Source: Staphylococcus sp. NAM3COL9 (GTDB lineage Bacteria; Bacillota; Bacilli; Staphylococcales; Staphylococcaceae). Taken from it: a stretch of 64,000 bases of DNA. The notes beneath the pieces are model-generated. The model had not been told where the DNA came from and ran no database searches. It was given only the letters and a program-made list of their open reading frames with translations. The stretch lies in contig NZ_LGPC01000008.1 of the NCBI RefSeq assembly GCF_001431205.1, positions 1-64,000 on the forward strand, written 5' to 3'. A program made the position numbers and the translations under genes. The stretch's first letter is position 1, and each line of letters begins with the position of its first letter. This document shows, piece after piece, positions 53,495 to 62,406 of this stretch.

Positions 53495-55843
53495 ATGCAA
53501 GGAATGAAAGTGAAAAAATACAGCAATTTATTTGATTTCGATATTCAAAATAATTTCATTATATATGTTGATCCAAGGACAACAGAAAACTGTACTTTGG
53601 ATATCGACCATATTGATAATACGTATATATGTGATATTAAAGTATCAAATCGTTTGATAGCTAGTATAGATAATCGATTATTAATTTACGTTAAAAATAA
53701 TAAAGTTTTCATTACAAAATGTGAATTATATAAGCAAATTTTTGATGTGGAAATTAAGAATTTGAATAAAAGTAACATTAAATTAGAATTCAAAAAAGGT
53801 TATATTGCAGAAATAAAACTAGGTGATGATCTGTTGTTTGAGCTTGATGATTTTTTTGCACATACAACAGATGAAAAAATTATTGCAAATAAAATTTTTA
53901 AAAAGTTGAATATTGATTTTAATGATAGGCAAAGATATATTGGTCTTGCTAATATTAAATATAATAACATTAAAATATTCATCACTTATGATAGGTTTTT
54001 AAAAGAAATAAAATTTAAAAAAACACCTTTTAATATCGAATATCTTAATAAATATATTAATGTGGAATTTATCAATGCGAATAATTTAAAAATAGAAAAC
54101 AAACAAAATGGTGATGATTATGTCATTAATATTAATAGAATAGGAATTACTCCAACAGCAATTAATGGCATAAGAGCTAGCAGGGGTCTCAAAAACGAAC
54201 ATATTCTTGCATACTTCTCATTCCAAAATAGACGGTATTTTATTTATAATCAATCAAATGGAGTCCATATCTTACGGTCTAATGCCAAATTAATGTCCAA
54301 ATATAGAACTATGTTAAAAGTAATATCAACACGTAAAGCTTTTTATTTAATAGGACTGTTTAAGCATAATGGTTATAAAGCAAAACATAAATACGATACG
54401 TTATATATGCAAAATAAAAATAATAAAGTTGGGAAGTTCTATAGGCCATTCAAGAAAATTAAAGTCTTAAATCAACTTGTTCTTGGTAAAATTGCTTATG
54501 AAGATATTAAAGAAACTAATAGAATACATAGTAATTTATTGTGTGGTAACGAAAACTATGTCTTGCATAATGTTAGCTTAAACCCATACTCAAAACCTAT
54601 GAAAACATTTAAAACAACTCATTACGAGAATAATACAATGATATTTAGAAATAATCTCGGAGGCAATGTTACGTTAACTTCAATTCCTTATTCTCCAGAA
54701 TATAAATCGTCAAGTAAATTGAAAATTTATATTGCTAAATTCTTCAAAAAAAATAAGACAAATCAAAATATAAACTTGTTTTTCGAGAAGAAAAGTGAAC
54801 GTGCTGAAGAATCAGCAATAAAAGTGTTTGATGAAGCTATTAAATCCTCTTCAAATAATAGTAAAAATTATTTTATATTAGATGGTAATGCACCTTATTA
54901 TAAGACTTTGAAAAAAAAGTATGGAAAAAACTTGATAAAAAAATATAGTATTAAACATTTCAAATCAATTTATAATTCTAAGTACTTCATTTCATCGGAA
55001 TTACCTAATCATTTAATTAATGATAGATTGTATATAGATTCATTAAGAAACAAAATAATGAAAACACCAAGCGTTTTTTTGCAACATGGTATAATGTTTG
55101 CAAAACCAGTTGATAACCCGATGGCATATGGTTTTCATAAACAATATAATAAGTATAATAACATTAAAAATGTTATATCATCAGATTTGGAAGCAGAACA
55201 ATTTTATAAAATGGGTTACGATAAAGAAGATTTAATAAAAACCGGATTAGCTACTTTTGATGAAGCAAAGTTAAACGAAGATGCTGATAAAATAGCATAT
55301 ATGCCAACATATAGATATTGGGAAGAAAGATTAATATATTCAGGGGATATTACAAAAACCAGTTATTTTCAAGCTATTATGAAAGTGATTAACGTATTTG
55401 AAAAAAATGGACTTTTAGATAAGCTACTTATAGTTCCACATAATAAATTTTCGGAATTTATTTATGATAATATGCCTGAATATAGAGATATTATTGAACC
55501 CAATCCTAGTAATGCTTTGAAAGTGTCAAGAATCTTTATTACAGACTATTCCTCTGCAATCTATGATTCTATTTATAGGGGAGCTTATCCTATATTTTAT
55601 TGGGAAGAAAAGGACTATTTGATTGAAAATTATAAAGCAATCCCTCCAATAAATGAGCAGAATGCTCCAGGACCTGTTGCAGAAAACATAGATGAATTAT
55701 ACTACTTCGTTAAACAGGCTATTGAACGAGATTGTAAATTAGAACAAAAATATATAGATAAATACCTTAAAATAAATGAGTTTTCAGATGGACAAAATAC
55801 AAAACGTATTGTAAAAGAACTTGAGAAAATAAAGATTTTATAA
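53495..55843 (+). CDS. Large CDP-glycerol-type glycerophosphotransferase with unassigned N-terminal half
   Basis: This 782-aa protein carries a C-terminal glyphos-transferase domain: FLQHGIMFAKPV with Q530-H531-G532, YMPTYRYWEERL, VPHNKF and ITDYSSAIYDS from residue 682. The first 400 or so residues are rich in N, K, I and Y and show no domain I recognise. ATG 53495 follows AGGGAG. It probably polymerises or transfers a polyol phosphate to a wall polymer. In length and position of ITDYSS it parallels the protein at 44595, but its N-terminal half differs. Composition is very AT-rich. Confidence 0.8.
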   Translation: MQGMKVKKYSNLFDFDIQNNFIIYVDPRTTENCTLDIDHIDNTYICDIKVSNRLIASIDNRLLIYVKNNKVFITKCELYKQIFDVEIKNLNKSNIKLEFKKGYIAEIKLGDDLLFELDDFFAHTTDEKIIANKIFKKLNIDFNDRQRYIGLANIKYNNIKIFITYDRFLKEIKFKKTPFNIEYLNKYINVEFINANNLKIENKQNGDDYVININRIGITPTAINGIRASRGLKNEHILAYFSFQNRRYFIYNQSNGVHILRSNAKLMSKYRTMLKVISTRKAFYLIGLFKHNGYKAKHKYDTLYMQNKNNKVGKFYRPFKKIKVLNQLVLGKIAYEDIKETNRIHSNLLCGNENYVLHNVSLNPYSKPMKTFKTTHYENNTMIFRNNLGGNVTLTSIPYSPEYKSSSKLKIYIAKFFKKNKTNQNINLFFEKKSERAEESAIKVFDEAIKSSSNNSKNYFILDGNAPYYKTLKKKYGKNLIKKYSIKHFKSIYNSKYFISSELPNHLINDRLYIDSLRNKIMKTPSVFLQHGIMFAKPVDNPMAYGFHKQYNKYNNIKNVISSDLEAEQFYKMGYDKEDLIKTGLATFDEAKLNEDADKIAYMPTYRYWEERLIYSGDITKTSYFQAIMKVINVFEKNGLLDKLLIVPHNKFSEFIYDNMPEYRDIIEPNPSNALKVSRIFITDYSSAIYDSIYRGAYPIFYWEEKDYLIENYKAIPPINEQNAPGPVAENIDELYYFVKQAIERDCKLEQKYIDKYLKINEFSDGQNTKRIVKELEKIKIL

Positions 55844-55960
55844 TTGAATGATAAAGTTAATTTCAAATAACTTTATCTTATTAACTGTTTAAAACCATTT
55901 ATTAATGGCTAATTATCTAAAAATTTAAATTATGAAATGATTTTAGGGGCTGATTGAATT

Positions 55961-56760
55961 TTGATACAGGGTAAATTGGTTGATAATAATTACTCCAATT
56001 TAACTATTGTTTTTCAAAGCGCAGGAAGAATTTCAAATGCTTTATTTGATAAAATCCTTAATAATGAAGCTTCAATGGAAGATATAAAAAAAGCACATGA
56101 AAAATATACATGGTTTAATTTTTCTAAAGACACATATTCAGATTACTATTTTATTGAGGATTTTTATTCTAAAAGTTATGGTTGGTATATGTTTAATGAA
56201 GGGAATAATATTATAAAAGAAGTGAATGAGTCTTTAACGGAATTAATTGGAAGTAAAAATTATGTTACAGTTACTGCGTATGGAAGTAGTAAAGGGGGAA
56301 CTGCTGTTTATTGTTTGGTTTGATAAATCCAAACATAGATAATATTTTTTCATTAGTGCCACAGGTGCATGTTATAAAGTATATTAATCAAAAACTATTT
56401 AAATATAAAGAACTTTTCTTTCCAACAGATAATAATCATCTAGAAAGTTATTTCGAAAATATATTTTTTAATCCAGACATTTATAATCAAAAAAATTTAT
56501 CTCAAACTATCATTTATTTTTATACAGGAATCAATGATGAGCAATTTGAAGATTTATTAGAGCTTCATAACTTACTTGATGAAAAGAAATGTAATAATAA
56601 TATTATAATAAATACTAGTCTCAAATCTCACAACAGTATAGTAATGGATAATATACCATTTACTAAATCTGCGTTAAGGATTATTACCAGTAATAAAGTT
56701 ATGAAAGGTACACGATTAAAAAGGGTTAACTCAAATGTGTTACTTTTGAAAGATAAATAA
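55961..56760 (+). pseudogene. Frameshifted XcbB/CpsF-like alpha/beta hydrolase
   Basis: Two frames together make one protein of about 266 aa. The first (55961-56323) ends in TAYGSSKGGTAVYCLV and the second (from 56311) continues FGLINPNIDNIFSLVPQ. One missing T in TATTGTTTGG near 56312-56317 explains the break; restoring it gives GGTAVYCFGLINPN. The nucleophile candidate is S110 in YGSSKGG. The TTG start at 55961 is uncertain and the N terminus is shorter than in the paralogue at 46939. It may be a true mutation or a sequencing error in a short T run. Confidence 0.75.
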
Positions 56761-56855
56761 TCTTAATAAATAAATTAGTTATAATTCATAAAGACAAAAT
56801 AACTAAGTAAGAGGAGTTTATAAACACAATATTACTCATACTTTAGTCTATACAC

Positions 56856-56929
56856 TAGGCGTAGCCATCGTTGATATCGTAGTAGCGAATTACTTTTACC
56901 AAAAACTATTGAAACAACAAAGTGAATAA
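56856..56929 (+). repeat. 74-bp direct repeat, right copy
   Basis: This orphan copy of the cyclodeaminase gene's 3' end is identical to 51630-51703. It is not attached to a gene and is followed directly by a terminator that probably once served the cyclodeaminase gene. Confidence 0.97.
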
Positions 56930-56936
56930 CTTAAAG

Positions 56937-56968
56937 ATGGCTATCATTAACTTGGTAGTCATTTTTTA
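56937..56968 (+). terminator. Terminator after the right repeat
   Basis: ATGGCTATCA pairs with TGGTAGTCAT (two wobbles), followed by T6. It lies 8 bases after the orphan stop codon. Confidence 0.8.
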
Positions 56969-57075
56969 TGGCAAATCACACTCAAATTCCTTTTTACTTC
57001 AACCAGATACACACATAAGGTATGATGTTTATTATTAATAATAAATACATTCCAAAAATGGAAAGGGGAATTTAT

Positions 57076-57915
57076 ATGAAATCAATTTTACTTATAGGAC
57101 AATCAAATATGGCAGGGCGTGGCTTTATTGATAGTGTGAAACCGATCATAGATGAGCGTATTCAAGTGTTGAAAAATGGTAGATGGCAGATGATGGACGA
57201 ACCGATACATAGTGATCGCTCTGTCGCAGGTATAGGTCCTGTAGCATCGTTTGCTAAATTGTGGTTAGATGATCATCCAGATGAAACGATTGGCTTAATT
57301 CCTTGTGCAGATGGTGGCACATCGATTGATGATTGGGCAGAGAATCAAGTGTTAACGCGACATGCGATTTCAGAAGCTGAATTTGCAATGGAAAACAGTG
57401 ATCTCATCGGAATATTATGGCATCAAGGGGAAAGTGATAGTTTAGACGGCAAACATCTTGACTACGAAACTAAGTTAAATCAAGTCGTGAATCATTTTAG
57501 ACAAGCACTTAATGTGCCTCAATTACCGTTTGTAATGGGCTTGCTAGGAGATTTCTTAGGACAAGAAGCATTTGGTCAAAGTGCATCAGAATACACTCAA
57601 ATTAATGAAGTGATTAAAACTGTAGCAGAAGCAAAAGATAATTGTTTCTATGTAACGGCGCAAGATTTAACAGCTAACCCAGATGAGATTCATATAGATG
57701 GACAGTCACAGCGGTTATTAGGTATGCGATATTATAGAGCATTTTCACAAGGGGACAATGTTGAAAGTCCATTACCAGAAGAAACAGAAGTGGATCGTTT
57801 ATTATACGACAAAGATTATACAAAGAATGAACAAATGTACATGTTAGTAGCTCGATTATCTAAGAATGAAATAACTTACCAAACATTTACGGAAGAAATG
57901 GCAAAGATGTATTAA
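57076..57915 (+). CDS. SGNH carbohydrate acetylesterase-like protein
   Basis: This 279-aa protein has the sialate O-acetylesterase-like (SASA) pattern: GQSNMAGRG with S10, WHQGESD, and DEIHIDGQSQRLLG for the catalytic Asp/His. No signal peptide is seen, so it should act in the cytoplasm. ATG 57076 follows AAAGGGGAA; an upstream in-frame ATG at 57022 adds residues without family support. It may remove acetyl groups from imported sugars. Confidence 0.87.
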   Translation: MKSILLIGQSNMAGRGFIDSVKPIIDERIQVLKNGRWQMMDEPIHSDRSVAGIGPVASFAKLWLDDHPDETIGLIPCADGGTSIDDWAENQVLTRHAISEAEFAMENSDLIGILWHQGESDSLDGKHLDYETKLNQVVNHFRQALNVPQLPFVMGLLGDFLGQEAFGQSASEYTQINEVIKTVAEAKDNCFYVTAQDLTANPDEIHIDGQSQRLLGMRYYRAFSQGDNVESPLPEETEVDRLLYDKDYTKNEQMYMLVARLSKNEITYQTFTEEMAKMY

Positions 57916-57952
57916 AGCGATTACCCAGGAAATTTTGAAATTAACACAAAAG

Positions 57953-58006
57953 TACCCCAACCATACGCACACATTTTCAGTTGATGATATTGTTGGGGTA
58001 TTTTTA
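57953..58006. terminator. Bidirectional terminator
   Basis: TACCCCAAC (57953-57961) pairs with GTTGGGGTA (57992-58000), with T run after. It lies between convergent genes. Confidence 0.75.
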
Positions 58007-58026
58007 TATACTTTAATGTCAAAAAA

Positions 58027-58332
58027 TTACTCAACACGACCGTGTGTAATCTGTGTTAATGCTTCATTTATAGTGAATATTTTGGCATTGATTTCATTAA
58101 CACCCATAGCGTTCAAACGTTCGCTATGCATACTCAAGTAATTTTCAGCATGCATTTTGCTGTCGAAGGCGTAAATGCCACCTGCTTCTTTGGCTGTTTC
58201 ATTTTCAGTCCAAATTTTCCATAAAAAACCTGGCTCGTCATTAATTGATTTTGCTAAATCCTCGAACTGTTGTGCCATTTCATCGTCAAACGGGCCATCT
58301 AAAGGAAAATCAACTTGCAAAATATGTACCAT
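58027..58332 (-). CDS. YdhR-like putative monooxygenase
   Basis: This 101-aa protein fits the YdhR family of small dimeric ferredoxin-like proteins that resemble ActVA-type monooxygenases. MVHILQVDFPLDGPFDDEM, the PGFLWKIWTENE segment and AGGIYAFDSKMHAENYL are visible. The ATG follows AAGGAAGG. It stands alone on the minus strand and converges on the SGNH gene. The substrate is unknown. Confidence 0.85.
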   Translation of the reverse strand: MVHILQVDFPLDGPFDDEMAQQFEDLAKSINDEPGFLWKIWTENETAKEAGGIYAFDSKMHAENYLSMHSERLNAMGVNEINAKIFTINEALTQITHGRVE

Positions 58333-58804
58333 AAAATACCTTCCTTTCGAATTTAGTTATGCATACGTTAATCATAACTAAATATAATATTTATGTGTAG
58401 CAATAAGCATTAATAGTAAGTGTATATTTTAGGGGAATTAAATTGTGTTTAATAGGTTTTATATATAAATGTAAAAAAAGAGTAAATTTATTAAATATCT
58501 TATATTCTTGCAATTAAAAGGATTAGGTGTATGATAAAAGTGAACAATTACACTATAATGATAAATTATTTCAAAAGAGGAGTGGTTATAGAAATTCAAT
58601 ATCCTTTACGAGTTTAGTAATATTACTTATTTTCAGTACTTGGGCCATATATTGTATCATGTACGAATGAAATAAATGAGTTATCATGTGTGAAATTTGC
58701 TAATACGGGATATGTTGATAGTTATGATAGCTAGTTTGAAAGGCATAAGTAATAGTTCATTAAATTTAGCCAAGAGGGATTTAAAAATCGAGGGGTGATT
58801 TATT
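58333..58804. other. Gene-poor stretch with a possible decayed gene
   Basis: No intact gene is seen. A TATAAT at 58554-58559 and a good ribosome site (AGAGGAG near 58577) lead only to short broken frames. One reads VLGPYIVSCTNEINELSC then KFANTGYVDSYDS and a stop near 58735. The control signals without a frame suggest a decayed small gene. The end of the stretch holds the control region of the first IsaB-like gene. Confidence 0.4.
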
Positions 58805-59395
58805 ATGCGTAAAGTAGGGAAATTACTTTCAGCAACTGTCGTTGTTTCAACACTTATCTTAGGTTCTTCAGCAGCATATATTACAACTAATAGTTCAGAC
58901 GTTCAAGCAGCGGAGCAAGTTCAAAAATGGGGTCACGGTGAAGGTGGAGCTAGTGGTGCCAACACTGAAAGTAGTGCAGGCTTAAAAGCCGAAACACCAT
59001 GGTATAACTACGAAGGTTATACAACATATGATGCATCATTTACACAAGATTATAACTTCGTTCGTGCATTAAAATATGATAATGTCTCAATCGATGGCTA
59101 TAAAGTAGATCCAAAAGCGGATAAAGAAGTTGATCATTATGAATATATCTATGATACTTATGTAGATTTGAATAGTGATAATGAAGTTGTTAGGATTTCT
59201 TTCGAAACTAAACCAGACTCAGTATCTAAAGCAACGTTTAAAAAAGCACATACGTCTAATAAAATAATTGATGAAGGTATCACTAATGGTGGTGAGCATG
59301 GTAACGGCTCATTTGTGAAATATGCGACGAATGATGGTTCATATACAGCTTACTTTGACAAAGATAAAAAATTGATGCAAATGAATATTGGCTAA
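58805..59395 (+). CDS. IsaB-like secreted protein 1
   Basis: This 196-aa protein has a signal peptide (basic MRKVGK, hydrophobic core, likely cut after VQA near residue 35) and a domain like the immunodominant staphylococcal antigen B. TPWYNYEGYTTYDASFTQDY and NFVRALKYDNVSIDGYKV resemble IsaB, a secreted or surface protein that binds nucleic acid in S. aureus. It starts after GAGGGGTG. The adjacent gene is a close paralogue. A glycine-rich GHGEGGASGAN segment lies just after the signal. Confidence 0.85.
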   Translation: MRKVGKLLSATVVVSTLILGSSAAYITTNSSDVQAAEQVQKWGHGEGGASGANTESSAGLKAETPWYNYEGYTTYDASFTQDYNFVRALKYDNVSIDGYKVDPKADKEVDHYEYIYDTYVDLNSDNEVVRISFETKPDSVSKATFKKAHTSNKIIDEGITNGGEHGNGSFVKYATNDGSYTAYFDKDKKLMQMNIG

Positions 59396-59517
59396 TAGCT
59401 TGATATGAAAATTACATGTGAATATGAAATATATTTATGGTTATAGAAGTTACTGTGAGACACATAATTTCTAGATTCTAAGCCAAAAGGGAAATTACAA
59501 AATAGGAGTGATTTATT

Positions 59518-60102
59518 ATGAATAAAGTAGTAAAGTTACTATCTTCAACAGTCATAGTATCAACACTTGTCGTAGGTTCTTCTGCAGCGTATATTACGAG
59601 TAATAATCAAGAAGTCAAAGCACAGTCAGAACAAGTTCAGAAATGGGGACATGGTGAAGGTGGCGCTAGTGGCGCCAACACTGAAAGTAGCGCAGCTTTA
59701 AAAGCTGAAACACCATGGTATAATTACGAAGGTTATACAACTTATGATGCATCATTTACACAAGATTATAATTTTGTAAGAGCATTAAAGTATGATAATG
59801 TCTCAATCGATGGATATAAAGTAGATCCAAAAGCTGATAAAAAAGTCGATCATTATGAAGATATTTATGATACTTCTGTAGGACTTAATAGTGACGATGA
59901 AGTCGTTCAAGTTCATTTCTTTACAAAACCAGAATCAGTAAATAAAGCAACATTTAAAAAAGCACATGCATCTAATGAAATTATAGAAGATGGTAAATTA
60001 GGTAATGATGATGGTACATTCCTAAAATATGCGACGAATGATGGTTCATACACAGCGTACTTTAACCACAATGGATATTTGACACAAATGGCAATTAACT
60101 AG
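59518..60102 (+). CDS. IsaB-like secreted protein 2
   Basis: This 194-aa paralogue of the preceding gene has the same signal-peptide form (MNKVVKLLSSTVIVSTL) and a nearly identical middle (QVQKWGHGEGGASGANTESS to GYKVDPKADK). The C-terminal third differs, including DGKLGNDDGTFLKY. The two genes are a tandem duplication, 122 bases apart. A terminator follows. Confidence 0.85.
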   Translation: MNKVVKLLSSTVIVSTLVVGSSAAYITSNNQEVKAQSEQVQKWGHGEGGASGANTESSAALKAETPWYNYEGYTTYDASFTQDYNFVRALKYDNVSIDGYKVDPKADKKVDHYEDIYDTSVGLNSDDEVVQVHFFTKPESVNKATFKKAHASNEIIEDGKLGNDDGTFLKYATNDGSYTAYFNHNGYLTQMAIN

Positions 60103-60159
60103 ATAATCTGAAGTAACGATAATTAAAAATTCAAGTCATCGCTTAAAAGATTGAAGTAC

Positions 60160-60195
60160 AAAGTCCCTATAATTGATGTTGATTATAGGGGCTTT
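60160..60195 (+). terminator. Terminator after the IsaB pair
   Basis: AAAGTCCCTATAAT (60160-60173) pairs with ATTATAGGGGCTTT (60182-60195), with one wobble. Confidence 0.85.
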
Positions 60196-60276
60196 CTATA
60201 TGTGATTTTAATTTTAAGTTATAATTAAAGGTAAGCAAGTAGCTTTAAGCGTTTAAATTTTGGGGAGTTGATATTT

Positions 60277-61125
60277 ATGAAAAAAGTTTTTTTGGGTTTA
60301 GTGTTTAGTGCATTATTTTTCATGTTGAGCAATGGTACGGTCTCAGCGAATGAATTTGATAAAATAGAAAAAGATAATAATACGACAGTTGGCGTATATG
60401 GAATCAATACTGAGAATGGTAAAAAAGTTCGCCACAATGCGAATGAACGCTTTGCATTTGCTTCTACTTTTAAAGCCACCGCGAGCGGTGTTTTATTAAA
60501 TAATTATTCAGAAAAAGATTTAAACAAAAAAATAACAATTAATGAGGCAGATATTGTAGAATATTCACCTGTAACTGAAAATTACATAGGCAAACAAATG
60601 ACGCTTAAAGATTTAATCAAAGCATCTATGTTACAAAGTGATAATACGGCTAATAATAAAATAATGAAAGAAATTGGCGGCGTTAAAGCCTTTAAACACG
60701 AGTTGAAGCAATTAGGTGACAATATTTCTAATCCGCAACGATTAGAACCAGAGTTAAATCTCTATAATCCAAATAGTACAGCTGATACTACAACACCTAG
60801 AGCTGCAGCAGAGATATTAAATACACTTTTAACAAGTAGCCAAATAAGTGACGGGAATTTAGATTTACTGAAACAAGTTATGATTGAAAATGAAACGGGC
60901 GATAGTTTAATTAAAGCAGGTGCAGCAGACAACTATATCGTTGGAGATAAAAGTGGTCAGGGCTTAACATATGCTACGCGCAATGATTTGGCGTTTATCT
61001 ATCCAAATAAACATAAAAAACCAATCATTCTTGCAATTTATACAAAACAAGATGACAAAGATGGTCAACCAGATGATAAAGTAATCGCAGATGCTGCTAA
61101 AGAAGCAATTGCACAATTACGCTAA
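60277..61125 (+). CDS. Class A beta-lactamase
   Basis: This secreted serine hydrolase of 282 aa would open penicillin rings. The four class A motifs are present: STFK at S63 (Ambler S70), SDN at S121, the omega-loop glutamate E157 in RLEPELN, and KSG at K225 (KTG-type, as in the staphylococcal PC1 enzyme). The N terminus is a signal peptide (FLGLVFSALFFMLSNGTVSA) without a lipobox, unlike plasmid BlaZ. ATG 60277 follows GGGGAG. No blaI or blaR1 is adjacent, so expression is not under the usual inducible pair. It differs clearly from PC1 and resembles chromosomal enzymes of coagulase-negative species. Confidence 0.93.
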   Translation: MKKVFLGLVFSALFFMLSNGTVSANEFDKIEKDNNTTVGVYGINTENGKKVRHNANERFAFASTFKATASGVLLNNYSEKDLNKKITINEADIVEYSPVTENYIGKQMTLKDLIKASMLQSDNTANNKIMKEIGGVKAFKHELKQLGDNISNPQRLEPELNLYNPNSTADTTTPRAAAEILNTLLTSSQISDGNLDLLKQVMIENETGDSLIKAGAADNYIVGDKSGQGLTYATRNDLAFIYPNKHKKPIILAIYTKQDDKDGQPDDKVIADAAKEAIAQLR

Positions 61126-61165
61126 GTGAATAAAATGATGATAGAGCTATTCAGAGGAGCAGAAT

Positions 61166-62041
61166 ATGGAAATAAAACAAATGAAATATTTTGTGGAAGT
61201 TGTGAGAAACGGTGGAATGACACAAGCTTCAGAACATTTATATATTGCACAGTCTACAATTAGTAAAAATATTAAAAATATTGAAAATGAATTTGACATT
61301 ACTTTGTTTGATCGAAGAAAAAAGCATATTATTCTAACAGATATAGGCCAGATTTTTTATGATAAGTGTGTTGAAGCGTTAGCCGTGTTGGATGATTTAT
61401 CTTTAGAAATGGGTGACGTCACGAATTTAGAAAGGGGTCATATCCGCATCGGCATATCCGCAATTATGAATGTCAGATTATTTACGGAAAGTTTAAATCA
61501 GTTTCATTCCAAGTATCCAAATGTGACATATGAAGTCATTGAAGGTGGTGGTAAAGCGGTCGAATTTTATTTGAACAACGACGAAATTGACGTCGGCATT
61601 ACAACTTTACCAGTAAATGATGATATCTACTATGCAGTGCCTTTATATAAAGAAAAATTATTACTTATCGTTGATAAAAATTCTAAGTTAGCCCAACAAT
61701 CATCCATTTATTTAGGCGATTTGAAAGATGAAAGTTTTATTATGTTTCATGATGACTATTACCTGAAAGATCAAATTATAGAAAGCTGTAGAAAAGTAGG
61801 ATTTCATCCTAAAACAGTAGCTAAAATGTCTCAAATTACTTTTATAGAAAATATGATTCGTGATGGTATTGGCGTAAGTATATTACCTGAGAGTATCGTC
61901 AATATCTTAAATGATAGTGTTGTCGGCATTGAAATAAGTGGTGCTGATGTAGCGTGGAATTTAGGCGTTATATGGAAGAAAGAAAGTTATATGAATCATG
62001 TTACGCATGAATGGATTAACTTTTTGAAGGATTTGAAATAA
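61166..62041 (+). CDS. LysR-family regulator, CidR-like
   Basis: This 291-aa LTTR has an N-terminal winged helix (MKYFVEVVRNGGMTQASEHL, then SKNIKNIENEF) and an effector domain (HIRIGISAIMNVRLF; EIDVGITTLPV). It resembles CidR, which responds to acetate and drives cidABC and alsSD in S. aureus, but no cid or als genes are here. It lies 40 bases after the beta-lactamase gene in the same direction. Whether it controls the beta-lactamase is untested. Confidence 0.85.
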   Translation: MEIKQMKYFVEVVRNGGMTQASEHLYIAQSTISKNIKNIENEFDITLFDRRKKHIILTDIGQIFYDKCVEALAVLDDLSLEMGDVTNLERGHIRIGISAIMNVRLFTESLNQFHSKYPNVTYEVIEGGGKAVEFYLNNDEIDVGITTLPVNDDIYYAVPLYKEKLLLIVDKNSKLAQQSSIYLGDLKDESFIMFHDDYYLKDQIIESCRKVGFHPKTVAKMSQITFIENMIRDGIGVSILPESIVNILNDSVVGIEISGADVAWNLGVIWKKESYMNHVTHEWINFLKDLK

Positions 62042-62136
62042 AAAAGCATTATTAAAGTTAAAGTATTCCAATAAGGAATGTCAAACATTCCAACTATGTA
62101 TTTTAATCATAGATAAAGGCGTAATATAATAGAAGT

Positions 62137-62406
62137 TGTAGAGGGTTATGAGTACAGATTAACTGACCATTGTAAAATGGTTATAAGTTGAGTTTTCAAT
62201 ATGTATGAATATCCACGTACAATCAATATATGATTACTTTTATAATAAACGATAATTCAGCTCAGGGCTCATAACGGCAGAAGGTAACTAAGGAAGTCCT
62301 CAAATTTTATAAAATGGTAACCATAACGTACTAATCAGAGATGAAAGTAGGATTAGACACGTGATGCATTTGTAATATAGATACAGATGCACCGTTGCGT
62401 GTTTTA
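62137..62406 (+). ncRNA. Candidate structured noncoding RNA
   Basis: A TATAAT lies at 62125-62130. Downstream, GTTATGAGT (62145-62153) can pair with GCTCATAAC (62267-62275), ACCAT/ATGGT forms a hairpin at 62166-62181, and a compound hairpin lies at 62357-62402. In that hairpin TGCATTTGTA pairs with TACAGATGCA and is clasped by ACACG/CGTGT and followed by TTTT. The order of promoter, long-range helix and terminator-like hairpin suggests a small RNA. It does not match RNase P, tmRNA, SRP RNA or 6S RNA as far as I can see. Confidence 0.35.

Noticed and set aside
51630..56929. Insertion sequence or integrative element with its own recombinase
   Set aside because: No transposase or integrase frame and no terminal inverted repeats lie between the 74-bp copies.
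57935..58141. 68-codon frame downstream of the SGNH gene
   Set aside because: It crosses the terminator and the 3' part of the minus-strand YdhR-like gene, so it is a shadow.
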